64,000 nucleotides of DNA from a virus. The stretch covers positions 124,001 to 188,000 of IMG/VR virus record IMGVR_UViG_3300047558_000137. One strand, given 5' to 3'. Below, piece by piece: positions 8,219 through 16,182 of the stretch. Each line of letters begins with the position of its first letter. Positions within the stretch are counted from its first letter, which is position 1. The notes beneath the pieces were generated by a model, which saw only the letters and a list, made by a program, of their open reading frames with translations, ran no database searches and was not told where the DNA came from. The translations under genes were made by a program, and so were the position numbers.

Positions 8219-9177
8219 TATTTTTTTCCTAACATTAATTGGTCTAATAGACCTCCGCTAAAGTATGTGTTTAGATTAGTATACATACCTTTAATTGCAT
8301 CTTCGAAACGAGCAAGTTCTGTTGCGTTCATGCGTACGGTCGGAATGCCTTGCTTGGCAGCTTGTGTTTGAACAACAATATTGTCTGCTAGGCTTTCTTC
8401 ACGTTCAATCTTTGCGGCAGCTAAGGCAGCACGGGCAAATATGCCTTGTACCTTTTCACCTAGGCTGTTCCATAACTGCTTGTTGATGATCAAGCTGGTT
8501 AAGAATAGGCTGTGTTCGTTGTCGTTAATGTAACTTGTTTCTTGATCGTGACCAAGAATAAAGTAACGTGTGTACGTTGTTTCGCCGCCATCAACCTTTT
8601 GTTCTTGTAGACCTTTTGCTAGATCTTCAATAAACATAGGTACAGGGTTAGCGCCAACGCTTTGGAATGTGCCCATTGATACTGGGTTGTTACCGCAGCC
8701 AATGTTCATACGGTAAAAGTCTTCTAGCTTTTCAATTGCATGACGGCTAGGAACAATGCGGAATCCACCTGAGTATGTAAACACTAGACCGCGGATATTG
8801 CTTTTTTCAGCAACCTTGGCTAACATGTGTTGACCAACTGCGCCATCAAGTACTTGTTGTGCTTGATCGTGTTCACGGAACAAGAATGGCATACTTAGAG
8901 CATACATATCTTGATCAATTGTGCCAAGTGTATTTGCGTAGACTGTGGCTAGATCAATGCTGCCATTATCTACTAAGTTAATGATACGCTCACGGTCTGT
9001 GGTCAGCGTAGTTAAATTGTCTTGTGCCTGCTTGTTCCATTCAGTTAGATCGATAACGTTGATCTGATACTGTCCGTTTGTTTCTTCTGCTACTTCGCGG
9101 GCGAAGTTTTGGGCAGCTTTAATAAAAACGTGATAAGGTTCGTGGGCTAGTACCCAGTTTAGGGTGATTGGTTTCAT
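8218..9177 (-). CDS. TRAP transporter DctP-like solute-binding fold protein lacking a signal peptide
   Basis: A 319-residue protein resembling DctP/TRAP substrate-binding proteins: 'HVFIKAAQNFAREVAEETNG' at the N-terminus, 'LSMPFLFREHDQAQQVLDG' (about residue 95) and 'GLQEQKVDGGETTYTRYF' (about 190) match the family pattern LPFLF...LDG and VDGxE. It starts directly with MKPITLNWVLAHEPYH with no signal peptide, so it should stay in the cytoplasm, unlike ordinary TRAP receptors. It is followed in the same unit by a diiron protein, suggesting a cytoplasmic ligand-handling role. Ribosome-binding site AGGAGA. Confidence 0.7.
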   Translation of the reverse strand: MKPITLNWVLAHEPYHVFIKAAQNFAREVAEETNGQYQINVIDLTEWNKQAQDNLTTLTTDRERIINLVDNGSIDLATVYANTLGTIDQDMYALSMPFLFREHDQAQQVLDGAVGQHMLAKVAEKSNIRGLVFTYSGGFRIVPSRHAIEKLEDFYRMNIGCGNNPVSMGTFQSVGANPVPMFIEDLAKGLQEQKVDGGETTYTRYFILGHDQETSYINDNEHSLFLTSLIINKQLWNSLGEKVQGIFARAALAAAKIEREESLADNIVVQTQAAKQGIPTVRMNATELARFEDAIKGMYTNLNTYFSGGLLDQLMLGKK

Positions 9178-9213
9178 TGGGATTCTCCTGATAGAGTGTG
9201 ATATAATTATTTA

Positions 9214-9801
9214 TCACTCCCGTGTAATCAACTCAAACACTTCCTTCCAGTTAGTTACTTTTTCAATACCATGCCCATAATGGTACATATTATGCCCGTG
9301 TTCCATTAGGATACTACGCAAACCCAACTGATAGCCCACTTCTGCGTTTTCGGGTTTATCTTCAACCCACCAGCACTTTGAGCCTTTGTAGGGTAATAGT
9401 GCATCGTGCTTGTCTGCGCCAGTATCTAAGCAGATAACCTTTTCAAATGCTGTTTCTCCAAACAGCTTTTTAAGGTTCATTTCACGCAGTTTGCCAGCAT
9501 TTGGATCTAGACTCAAACTGGTAATGCAGTGAAACACATAGCCAAATTCTTCATGCAGACGTTTAACGTAATACATGGCATCACGCAATGGTGGTAAGAA
9601 GCCAATTGCGGCACTTTCGTTAAAGATCTTGATTAGCTTTTTGCCCTGCTCGCGATCAATATTGTAGTTCTTTGCAATATCATATTCAAACTCGCTACCC
9701 GGGACTTTCTTAAATCCGTGTTGCTCCATCCAAATATCAAATGCATATTCCCAATTCAACAAGACGCCATCAGCGTCAACTAATATGACTGAATTTTTCA
9801 T
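9214..9801 (-). CDS. HAD-like 5'(3')-deoxyribonucleotidase-type phosphatase
   Basis: A 195-residue HAD-superfamily protein. Motif I is 'VILVDADGVLLNWE' (nucleophile Asp and acid Asp in DxDGV), motif II lies near 'FHCITSL', and the acidic motif IV near 'KCWWVEDKPENAEVG'. Family relatives in phages include 5'-nucleotidase and polynucleotide phosphatase proteins. Likely soluble and acting on nucleotides or another phosphomonoester. Confidence 0.7.
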   Translation of the reverse strand: MKNSVILVDADGVLLNWEYAFDIWMEQHGFKKVPGSEFEYDIAKNYNIDREQGKKLIKIFNESAAIGFLPPLRDAMYYVKRLHEEFGYVFHCITSLSLDPNAGKLREMNLKKLFGETAFEKVICLDTGADKHDALLPYKGSKCWWVEDKPENAEVGYQLGLRSILMEHGHNMYHYGHGIEKVTNWKEVFELITRE

Positions 9802-9804
9802 TTA

Positions 9805-9906
9805 TTATTCCAAAAGATTACTTAAAAATTTAACTAATAACACAATTAATACCAAACCCGGATGGCCGGCTAGCAGTAAAAACAAACAGGCAGTAAACAA
9901 GGCCAT
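9805..9906 (-). CDS. 33-aa hydrophobic membrane peptide
   Basis: ATG 9906 overlaps the stop of the upstream gene (TAATG) with an AAGGAA ribosome-binding site 8 nt before it. The product is almost entirely hydrophobic (ALFTACLFLLLAGHPG..., one or two membrane segments). Too short to assign a family. Confidence 0.6.
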   Translation of the reverse strand: MALFTACLFLLLAGHPGLVLIVLLVKFLSNLLE

Positions 9907-10379
9907 TACCGATGTTCCTTTGTTAGTTCACACACCAACTGAAAATGTTCATATGCTTGTCGCACACTTTCGTGCCGCATCAGTTGGTCTGCTTCTACAC
10001 GCATAGCTTCGACTGCGGATTCACATACTTCTCGGGCGCTGGGCCATTCTAGAAAACGTGCATCTTCTCCAAACACTTCTACTAAATGTTCCCAAGCGGC
10101 TTTTTGTTCGTCGGTTAAGGGCTTTTGCTTTGGTCGCAGATTACTGGCCCGCATCAATGCTGAACTGATAGCATCCTCTGCTATACGCCCTGCGGCAATC
10201 ATTGCGGCATAGTTTGGTTCTATATTGTAGCGTGTGGACTTGCCGCCGGGGTAGCAGATAACCAGATGTGCGCCTTTAGGGAAAGCATCCATTAGTTCCT
10301 GATCGTACTCATACGCAGGCACATATTTGCGCCCTTCTTTTTTATAGAAGATTGTTTTTTTGTTGGTGTTGGTACTCAC
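9906..10379 (-). CDS. conserved phage protein, unknown function (157 aa)
   Basis: A soluble, charged 157-residue protein. The N-terminus (KKTIFYKKEGRKYVPAYEYD) is a beta-hairpin-like segment, and the C-terminal half is predicted helical. It resembles hypothetical proteins I associate with T4-like phages; no function known. It overlaps the upstream 53-aa gene by 38 nt in a different frame. Confidence 0.6.
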   Translation of the reverse strand: MSTNTNKKTIFYKKEGRKYVPAYEYDQELMDAFPKGAHLVICYPGGKSTRYNIEPNYAAMIAAGRIAEDAISSALMRASNLRPKQKPLTDEQKAAWEHLVEVFGEDARFLEWPSAREVCESAVEAMRVEADQLMRHESVRQAYEHFQLVCELTKEHR

Positions 10380-10503
10380 GTTTTAACCACCATTTGTAAC
10401 GTTGAAAGTAATGTTCAGGCTTTGCCATTGGCTTTTGCTGGAATGTCTGACATTCATCTAAGTACTCAAACCATTTTTCTCTGCACCAGAATCTAAATGT
10501 CAT
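10342..10503 (-). CDS. 53-aa basic aromatic protein
   Basis: A small ORF starting at ATG 10503 (ATGA overlap with the preceding gene) and reading MTFRFWCREKWFEYLDE..., ending TAA inside the next gene. Rich in W, Y, K and R. Operon position and coupling support it; no family recognised. Confidence 0.5.
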   Translation of the reverse strand: MTFRFWCREKWFEYLDECQTFQQKPMAKPEHYFQRYKWWLKREYQHQQKNNLL

Positions 10504-10841
10504 GAATACTCCTGATGATCTTGTTTAAGTGCTTCCCACGTTGCCATGCGTTCTTTATCATAAATTTCATATAGTGCAGCTAGCCAGTTGTATACATAGA
10601 ATGCCGGTACCATGTAGATTGCAGTTCGTAATGCAAAAAATATGTCATCCCGTTCTTCTAAGAAGTACATAGACAAACAGAATGCAACCATAAACCAAAG
10701 TAGTCCAGCAAAGATCGTGGTCATAATTGAGTAGAACTTATCTTCCATAATGAGGCGGCGATACTCATAAAGCCAACGCCATGGCCGTGCCGGCGTTATT
10801 GATGTTTTGATTCGGTTTAAAATCCAGATAGTGAAGTTCAT
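10500..10841 (-). CDS. two-helix membrane protein, unknown
   Basis: The start is placed at ATG 10841 (MNFTIWILNRIK), with GAGGAG upstream, rather than at an earlier ATG inside the preceding gene. About 113 residues with two hydrophobic segments ('TTIFAGLLWFMVAFCLSMYF' and 'AIYMVPAFYVYNWLAAL'), so probably an inner-membrane protein. Confidence 0.6.
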   Translation of the reverse strand: MNFTIWILNRIKTSITPARPWRWLYEYRRLIMEDKFYSIMTTIFAGLLWFMVAFCLSMYFLEERDDIFFALRTAIYMVPAFYVYNWLAALYEIYDKERMATWEALKQDHQEYS

Positions 10842-10846
10842 TGTTG

Positions 10847-11227
10847 TTAGATCTCCTCTTTGTACAGTTCCGCGGCATCTTTGCTCTGTAAGATTTTGCA
10901 GGCCTTTTCCATAGTCTTCCAAAATACTTCAGCATCCTGCATACAACTCCAAAGTATGCCATCAATGTGCTTGGCAGGAATCACATCAGTCTGTCGGAAT
11001 GATTTATGGAATTGATAACCAATTGAGTGGCTTGCATCTTCTCCTTCGTATTGATCAATGTCCCACATTGCACCTTCAAGTGTTTCCTTAACATCTTTTT
11101 CGTATTGGCAGAACATATCGTAGATAATGCGATCTGTAGTACTGGATGTATAGTTGCGACTCATCTTTTCTTCATGTAGCTTAAAGAATAAGTCAGCAAA
11201 CTCTTTGCTGGTAAGATAAGTTTTCAT
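10847..11227 (-). CDS. hypothetical soluble phage protein (126 aa)
   Basis: Acidic, mostly helical 126-residue protein (MKTYLTSKEFADLFFKL...). ATG overlaps the upstream stop (ATGA). No recognised domain. Confidence 0.6.
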   Translation of the reverse strand: MKTYLTSKEFADLFFKLHEEKMSRNYTSSTTDRIIYDMFCQYEKDVKETLEGAMWDIDQYEGEDASHSIGYQFHKSFRQTDVIPAKHIDGILWSCMQDAEVFWKTMEKACKILQSKDAAELYKEEI

Positions 11228-11517
11228 CGCTTTAATAACTCCACAAGTTTCTTTGGGTCTACTATTTCATGAACAGGCTTAACATTAGTTGGTACCGAAC
11301 GATATTCAATGACTTCCCAGTCACTCATATCGGTGTTGTTATATTTGTTCATGTGGCTAGTAATATGGGCACGTAGTTTACCCAGGGTGTCCCAGGTCTT
11401 GCCACCTTTTTCGACCCACAGCCCACCATGTCCATCGGCAGGAACATAGACGCCGCCCTTACTGTAACAGTTAGTCTTGCGGTGTCGTATTTTATAGAAT
11501 GTAACTTGATCACTCAT
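11224..11517 (-). CDS. hypothetical phage protein (97 aa)
   Basis: The sequence begins with a strand-rich, basic region 'TFYKIRHRKTNCYSKGGVYV' and includes 'GKTWDTLGKLRAHITSHMNKY'. It resembles small conserved proteins of T4-like phages with no known role. Four-nt overlaps on both sides. Confidence 0.6.
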   Translation of the reverse strand: MSDQVTFYKIRHRKTNCYSKGGVYVPADGHGGLWVEKGGKTWDTLGKLRAHITSHMNKYNNTDMSDWEVIEYRSVPTNVKPVHEIVDPKKLVELLKR

Positions 11518-11699
11518 GGGAAATTAGGATCTCGTTCTGATTCAAGCGGAACATCAGTCCACTTAGACCATTGCATATTAGCGGTTTGATTCATCTGCTC
11601 CTGCGTAGGCATACCTGCGTATATAGTAGCATTATACTTCTGGCGATACTGCAAAACTTTATCGCCAACAACTGGCACGTACCAACGTAATTCAATCAT
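11514..11699 (-). CDS. hypothetical phage protein (61 aa)
   Basis: MIELRWYVPVVGDKVLQYRQKY opens with the pattern of a short conserved phage protein ('LRWYV...LQYRQ'). Acidic C-terminus. ATGA overlaps on both sides. Confidence 0.55.
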   Translation of the reverse strand: MIELRWYVPVVGDKVLQYRQKYNATIYAGMPTQEQMNQTANMQWSKWTDVPLESERDPNFP

Positions 11700-11917
11700 T
11701 TGTCATCCCCCGAATCTAGGTTCATGCAACCATCGCGCATTTCAGCTATTTTAATTTGTTGTATTTGTTTTTCCTCAACAGTCTTGTGTTGCCAGAAAAA
11801 AGTATCGTATCCTTGATTAAACTGTACTGCTTCAATCATGATGTAGATAATTGCAAACAGCCAAAATACGGCTGCACCAGAGATATGGATTTCAGTTCGT
11901 TCTGTCCGGAATAACAT
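11696..11917 (-). CDS. single-pass membrane protein, unknown
   Basis: One transmembrane segment ('ISGAAVFWLFAIIYIMIEAV') and a charged C-terminal tail. An earlier in-frame ATG at 11944 is possible; 11917 gives a more compact protein that still overlaps the upstream gene. Confidence 0.5.
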   Translation of the reverse strand: MLFRTERTEIHISGAAVFWLFAIIYIMIEAVQFNQGYDTFFWQHKTVEEKQIQQIKIAEMRDGCMNLDSGDDK

Positions 11918-12170
11918 GTACGTGTCCTTCGGTGAAGTCTGCAACCTTTAAGGCTGGATAACATTGTAAACAAACACTACGGTAACCTGGGCCGCCAGTG
12001 CTACTAATAACGGATCCACACTCGCGACACATCCTAAGTGCCTGTGTAACAATGAACCCACGACCTCTTTCGTAGATGGGGTCAAATATGTATGATCTTC
12101 CTGTGTAGTCATATTCGCCATCTACTTCAAGTAGCCTTTCGTCGTAACCCAACAGTTTCTTCTGCGTCAT
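11892..12170 (-). CDS. zinc-ribbon-like small protein (92 aa)
   Basis: CREC and CLQC pairs about 20 residues apart ('ALRMCRECGSVI...RSVCLQCYP') suggest a structural zinc site. The N-terminus contains 'GYDERLLEVDGEYDYTGR'. Function unknown. Confidence 0.55.
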   Translation of the reverse strand: MTQKKLLGYDERLLEVDGEYDYTGRSYIFDPIYERGRGFIVTQALRMCRECGSVISSTGGPGYRSVCLQCYPALKVADFTEGHVHVIPDRTN

Positions 12171-12411
12171 AGTCTTTTAGTTTCCTAATATCTTTGTGCT
12201 TAACTACAATTATACTACAGATGTTATTTTCTGTCTTCATGGGCAAATCTAGATGCACAGTAACTTCGGGTCCAGTTACTGGGCTAATCAAACGATCATT
12301 GCCCACTGTACCGATAAAGGGCACCTTGTTGTAGTGCCCAAACACACGGTCGCCAATTTCATACCGGGCTTTGTATCCGTTACGTTCAAAGTATTCTGCG
12401 TAGTTTGCCAT
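12127..12411 (-). CDS. conserved phage protein, SH3-like (94 aa)
   Basis: Contains 'RYEIGDRVFGHYNKVPFIGTVG', a typical small beta-barrel opening (RxxIGDRVxG...F.GTV), followed by 'ISPVTGPEVTVHLDLPM'. Such proteins are frequent in T4-like phages; role unknown. Confidence 0.6.
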   Translation of the reverse strand: MANYAEYFERNGYKARYEIGDRVFGHYNKVPFIGTVGNDRLISPVTGPEVTVHLDLPMKTENNICSIIVVKHKDIRKLKDYDAEETVGLRRKAT

Positions 12412-12412
12412 T

Positions 12413-13450
12413 TTACTTCCATACAGTAAGTTGTTGAGTTCTTTCGGGAAATAGATCTACGGGGCTGTCTTCTCTGCGTATGTCAACTGTTAGACAATGC
12501 AGTCCGCCATCCCAAAAAGTTCTAGTCCTAAATGGCATGGCGTGTGCTGTTACACCATGTCGTTCTAGTTCTCTAAACACCTGCTCGTTTTCGCCAACCA
12601 TAAAAACATTTTTATCATCAATTACAAGACAGTTGATTTCAAAGAATGTTTCGGTATAGTCGCCTACCCAATCAAGTGCATGTTGTATTATATACTGGTT
12701 AAAGGTTTTATTTTTACCGGCGACACCAGATTCCCACCATTTTCCGTTTGCTCCAGGGCCGGCTCTACGCTTGGATGCAAACTCTGGGCGATTAACCTGT
12801 ATACGGTCCCACCCAGGAAATGTATTATCATAGTCCTTGTAATATCTGCTGGCCAGTATTAATCCAGGTTTGACCACAGCAAAGCAACCGTCTATATGCC
12901 CACCATTAAACAATAAATGAACTCTGTGGTCTTTAAAGTATTCTGTCTGTTCGAAATACTTTACAAATTGATCAAGGTCTTCAGGTTTTGACCCCCAATC
13001 TAAGTAAATGTCTCGGCCTATTCTAACAGTGTTTGCACTGTTAAATTGCCTAACAATTGGGTCTGAGTGTTCTTTGTTAACAAATCCTGTGTAGGTATCA
13101 ATGACAGAGGCCCATTCACGTGAACGGAATCCAAACATTGTTTTTCCAGCAACAAGATATTCATCCCGTGGCGTAATGCTGGGCTTGTGTAGGTTGCCTT
13201 CAATGTCAATGAAATTATCAATGCTATCGTATGTTGGTCGTTGGACCACGATACCTAACGCTTCAAGACTCTTTTGAATTACTGTTAGATCTTCTTTTGT
13301 CTTTTCAGTGATCTCCTGAAAGACATCTCGTACTTGGGAATCCAAGTGTTCGTACCAGCTAGCTGGATAAACGTCACCGAGCCAAACTTCATTTAACTTT
13401 CCCCAATTTGTATAACTGTTAATTTGGTACAACTTCGCACCCTTGTTCAT
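12413..13450 (-). CDS. amidinotransferase/guanidine-modifying superfamily enzyme
   Basis: A 345-residue protein of the glycine amidinotransferase/arginine deiminase fold. Candidate catalytic residues are H185 and D187 in 'NGGHIDGCF' and C319 in 'WDGGLHCLTVD', with the acidic 'FFEINCLVIDDKNVFMV' strand pair between them, as in GME enzymes. 'GGLHC' near the C-terminus strongly resembles the amidinotransferase nucleophile motif. It could transfer an amidino group from arginine or hydrolyse a guanidine. Within a string of hypothetical genes; purpose for the phage is unknown. Confidence 0.8.
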   Translation of the reverse strand: MNKGAKLYQINSYTNWGKLNEVWLGDVYPASWYEHLDSQVRDVFQEITEKTKEDLTVIQKSLEALGIVVQRPTYDSIDNFIDIEGNLHKPSITPRDEYLVAGKTMFGFRSREWASVIDTYTGFVNKEHSDPIVRQFNSANTVRIGRDIYLDWGSKPEDLDQFVKYFEQTEYFKDHRVHLLFNGGHIDGCFAVVKPGLILASRYYKDYDNTFPGWDRIQVNRPEFASKRRAGPGANGKWWESGVAGKNKTFNQYIIQHALDWVGDYTETFFEINCLVIDDKNVFMVGENEQVFRELERHGVTAHAMPFRTRTFWDGGLHCLTVDIRREDSPVDLFPERTQQLTVWK

Positions 13451-13679
13451 AATCCCAATATACTTTACTACCTAAGGCTTTGAGCACATTATACTTCTTA
13501 GCTTCTTCTACGCACTCTCGTGGTTGAGCAATGCTACCCACAACTGTGCCACATTGGTCACAGCGATAACTAATGCCACTGTCAACATCAAATGTTGCCC
13601 TATTTCCGCAAGGCAAGTATTGATACAATGGCGTCGGGCTACCGTCGAATGCCTGCGTAACTCTGTTAGGTAGTTTCAT
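13419..13679 (-). CDS. zinc-ribbon phage protein (86 aa)
   Basis: Contains 'YLPCGNRATFDVDSGISYRCDQCGTVVG' and a later Cys ('PRECVEE'), consistent with a Cys4 zinc site. The sequence pattern is one I associate with a conserved phage hypothetical. Overlaps both neighbours. Confidence 0.6.
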   Translation of the reverse strand: MKLPNRVTQAFDGSPTPLYQYLPCGNRATFDVDSGISYRCDQCGTVVGSIAQPRECVEEAKKYNVLKALGSKVYWDYEQGCEVVPN

Positions 13680-14034
13680 TTCGACGTTTGGCCTGTGTAC
13701 GTTTGCTCATAATTTGATAGGCTGCGTTTTCTTTAACAGCATCAATATAGTCTTGAGGTGGTTTTACAATACGGCCTTCGCCAGTCTCCGGATCAATTAG
13801 GCGCCAGCGTTTGCCTACTAGTTGAGGATAGGGCTCGCCTTTGGCAAACAACAGTGTTTTACGATAGTTGGCCTCGGCTACCATACGGTTAAGGGCAGTT
13901 AGTGGATAGGAATCGGGATTATCAAGTATCCAATTAATCACGTTAACTAAATGGCTATCGGCCATGTCTTTAACTGCAATAGATCGGCCATCTGCTGTAC
14001 GCCATACACGACCACGTTCGGATTCATGACTCAT
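13666..14034 (-). CDS. conserved phage protein (122 aa)
   Basis: Basic protein with 'VWRTADGRSIAVKDMADSHL', a common phage hypothetical motif, and a 'GKRWRLIDPETGEGRIV' strand pair. C-terminus is Lys/Arg-rich (SKRTQAKRR), possibly nucleic-acid binding. Confidence 0.6.
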   Translation of the reverse strand: MSHESERGRVWRTADGRSIAVKDMADSHLVNVINWILDNPDSYPLTALNRMVAEANYRKTLLFAKGEPYPQLVGKRWRLIDPETGEGRIVKPPQDYIDAVKENAAYQIMSKRTQAKRRNETT

Positions 14035-14236
14035 CCTTGCCCCCGAGCAGTTTTACGATTTCATCTGCTAGCCAAGTACGGTGCGAGTTACTAGTGTAAC
14101 GCCAGTCGTAATTAACCTGTGCAATAGTAAATTCTTCTTCACCTTCGTGTTGCATTTTGATAGCAACGCCGCCGAACATGTCGTACTCTTTCCAGATCTT
14201 TGTTGGAAGAATTTTGACTATCTTTACTTCTTCCAT
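14024..14236 (-). CDS. hypothetical phage protein (70 aa)
   Basis: Short alpha/beta protein (MEEVKIVKILPTKIWKEYDM...) in the small-gene operon, overlapping the next gene by 11 nt. No family assigned. Confidence 0.5.
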   Translation of the reverse strand: MEEVKIVKILPTKIWKEYDMFGGVAIKMQHEGEEEFTIAQVNYDWRYTSNSHRTWLADEIVKLLGGKDES

Positions 14237-14436
14237 TAGCGCACCTGGCCTTCGTAGCGGGCCATCATATACCAGTCTGGTACATGTTCGGGCAAGTCCT
14301 TGTTGTAATCATTTACAAAACGAATAGCATCGCCTTCGCTGTCAAAGTATTTGACTTCGTCAACTTTAGTGCCCCATCCACGTTCACTTTCAATGATGAT
14401 AACCTTATAGGCTGCTGTTAGTTTAATTTCTGGCAT
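14236..14436 (-). CDS. conserved small phage protein (66 aa)
   Basis: 'YKVIIIESERGWGTKVDEVKYFDSEGDA' and 'VPDWYMMARYEGQV' form a recognisable small conserved phage protein, predicted beta-alpha-beta. Function unknown. Confidence 0.6.
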   Translation of the reverse strand: MPEIKLTAAYKVIIIESERGWGTKVDEVKYFDSEGDAIRFVNDYNKDLPEHVPDWYMMARYEGQVR

Positions 14437-14437
14437 A

Positions 14438-14677
14438 TTAGTTCTTTAGTAGATAAAGTGTTACTACACTGCTGTCAAGTTTGATTAGATCGTCGGGATA
14501 TTTGTTCCACTCGCTTCCGTATGATTTGCTACCAACTTTTTGCACTTTAACCATTTTGTTGTTTAGCTTAATAACTTTACCAATTATTAAACTGTTATGT
14601 GCAGGAAAGGTAACACAGTCATCTACTGCTAGATCCTGTCCTAACTTGTCTTTATGTTGTGGAATTTCTTTAACCAT
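14438..14677 (-). CDS. small beta-barrel (SH3-like) phage protein (79 aa)
   Basis: 'KDKLGQDLAVDDCVTFPAHNSLIIGKVIKLNNKMVKVQ' has the D.VxF....L.xGkVxKl..kmV.V pattern of KOW/SH3-like small phage proteins. Function unknown. Confidence 0.6.
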   Translation of the reverse strand: MVKEIPQHKDKLGQDLAVDDCVTFPAHNSLIIGKVIKLNNKMVKVQKVGSKSYGSEWNKYPDDLIKLDSSVVTLYLLKN

Positions 14678-14867
14678 TAAAATATTCCTCTGCTTTGATT
14701 GTAGCTTCTTCTATAGTTTCTGCGTAGACCTGCACACGGGCAACGCCATCTTCTATAGTCATGTCAAACGGTACTACGCCTGTGAACGCAAATGTCTCAG
14801 GTAATGGAACCTCCACTTCAAATATCTGCAATCGCTTGATGCGATTAATTACATCTTTTGCATCCAT
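14670..14867 (-). CDS. hypothetical phage protein (65 aa)
   Basis: Short alpha/beta protein with 'ARVQVYAETIEEATIKAEEYF', a DUF-like C-terminal helix (strand followed by 'AxtxeEAxxKaeey'). Overlaps the next gene by 8 nt. Confidence 0.5.
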   Translation of the reverse strand: MDAKDVINRIKRLQIFEVEVPLPETFAFTGVVPFDMTIEDGVARVQVYAETIEEATIKAEEYFNG

Positions 14868-14868
14868 G

Positions 14869-15039
14869 TTATGCCTTACTTGCCAACCCTATTAGGTTGA
14901 TTAGATTGTAAATGCCTAGCAGTGCTAGTCCGATAGACCACCATAGGCTATGTTTCTCTTTGAAATTATCAAAGACTGCCCAATGCATACCAGCTAGAAA
15001 TATCAGTGCAAAACAAACACACATCGAAATTAAAATCAT
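14869..15039 (-). CDS. 56-aa two-helix membrane protein
   Basis: ATG 15039 to TAA 14869. Two hydrophobic segments (ILISMCVCFALIFLAGMHWAV and SIGLALLGIYNLINLIGLA) separated by a charged loop (DNFKEKHS). The spacing fits exactly between neighbouring genes. Confidence 0.6.
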   Translation of the reverse strand: MILISMCVCFALIFLAGMHWAVFDNFKEKHSLWWSIGLALLGIYNLINLIGLASKA

Positions 15040-15040
15040 A

Positions 15041-15352
15041 TTAAACCTTTAGTAATGCCCACACGGCTGTTGCCTGCAGGTCGTTTTCAAATTCAGGATA
15101 AACTTCGTCAAGATTATCAACAGTTTTGTATCCGCTATCGATCTTCTTATCGCAAAGTTTGTGGGCATTGTAAGTGTCAATGCCCTCGTGAATTTTTGTT
15201 TGTAGTTTCTTGCCGCGGCGGCCCCAGAATGCCACGTAGTTGTTTGTACGGTAACCGTATTTTAAGTGATCATCAGTTCCGTTAAGACGGATCAAGCCCC
15301 ATACTTTATCTGAGGTGCCTTCTTTGTAATGTCCAATCCAGAAGTAGTTCAT
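15041..15352 (-). CDS. WGR-like domain phage protein (103 aa)
   Basis: Contains 'YVAFWGRRGKKLQTK', close to the W-G-R core of WGR domains, then 'CDKKIDSGYKTVDNLDEVYP'. WGR domains in PARPs bind nucleic acid ends; here it stands alone. Conserved in phages to my knowledge, role unknown. Confidence 0.6.
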   Translation of the reverse strand: MNYFWIGHYKEGTSDKVWGLIRLNGTDDHLKYGYRTNNYVAFWGRRGKKLQTKIHEGIDTYNAHKLCDKKIDSGYKTVDNLDEVYPEFENDLQATAVWALLKV

Positions 15353-15756
15353 ATTGTAAATCCTACGTTACGCAACCCTGCTACTGCTTTGTGATAGTCT
15401 TCGGGATTAACTTTGATAAACTCATTACTAGTACCGCTATCAAACCTACGGTCACGCAAACGATCGTACATGTCCTTGCTTTCTTTAAGTCCAAGTCCCG
15501 ACCATGCGCGAATCTCTTTAATACAACCCACAGCATTGTTCATAGCGCCCTGCCCCATGCCTTTGAGATGCACACGGTCGTTGTATGTGCCAGTGATCAT
15601 AGCAAAGAAGATCTGTCCTTTAACATCAGGATCAAGTGCAGACGTGATACTTTCCCACAATTCCATACCTTTCTCTGCGCCGTAGGCTTCCGATATGCTA
15701 CGCATAAAATGAATTCCGTTACAGATAATTGCGGTCTTGTGGTCTTCGGGAATCAT
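15349..15756 (-). CDS. protein with ribosomal L7/L12 C-terminal-like segment
   Basis: Start placed at ATG 15756, which overlaps the preceding stop (ATGA). The protein contains 'CIKEIRAWSGLGLKESKDMYDR', closely matching the IKxxRxxtGLGLKEAKdlv helix of the bL12 C-terminal domain that docks translation factors. The rest, including 'GAEKGMELWESITSALDPDVKG', is a phage-type helical domain. This might let it bind translational GTPases, but in other phages this motif occurs with no demonstrated role. Confidence 0.6.
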   Translation of the reverse strand: MIPEDHKTAIICNGIHFMRSISEAYGAEKGMELWESITSALDPDVKGQIFFAMITGTYNDRVHLKGMGQGAMNNAVGCIKEIRAWSGLGLKESKDMYDRLRDRRFDSGTSNEFIKVNPEDYHKAVAGLRNVGFTI

Positions 15757-15917
15757 TCTGGTACTCCAACAGCACGACAATTTTGATCACGTGGCAGTGT
15801 GCGTTCGCACTCTCTAATGGCCTTGCGATACTTTTCAGCATCAGCAAAAGGCATAGTATTAAGGATACTACAGATAAAAAATCCTAGTACCACACACCAA
15901 ACGTTATCTCGTGTCAT
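15753..15917 (-). CDS. 54-aa small membrane-anchored protein
   Basis: ATG 15917 to TGA 15753. N-terminal hydrophobic segment (WCVVLGFFICSILNTM) then 'AEKYRKAIRECERTLPRDQNC', resembling short anchored phage proteins ending in VPE. ATGA coupling with the downstream gene. Confidence 0.6.
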   Translation of the reverse strand: MTRDNVWCVVLGFFICSILNTMPFADAEKYRKAIRECERTLPRDQNCRAVGVPE

Positions 15918-15918
15918 A

Positions 15919-16182
15919 TTAGATCCGTTTCAAATATACAAACAAATTCTTCTTGCTACGTGGTTCCCATGCTGTTGCATCAGGTCCACATACAGATCTT
16001 GTGACCCGAGCAACACCACAGCTATCATAATAGCCTCGTGTAGTTGTGCCGTCAACTGGATTATACTTAGGCTCGGTGTAGGACTTGCTACACTTCCATG
16101 TCCATGCGTTCATTTTAAATCGGCGCTCAATCCAGCTGGCACGATTGTGTACGCAGTCCTGGCATGTTACTTGTTCTGTCAT
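15919..16182 (-). CDS. cysteine-rich phage protein (87 aa)
   Basis: Six cysteines, including 'VTCQDCVHN' and 'WKCSKSY', suggest a zinc-binding fold. Conserved phage-type hypothetical. ATGA overlap with the upstream gene. Confidence 0.55.
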   Translation of the reverse strand: MTEQVTCQDCVHNRASWIERRFKMNAWTWKCSKSYTEPKYNPVDGTTTRGYYDSCGVARVTRSVCGPDATAWEPRSKKNLFVYLKRI

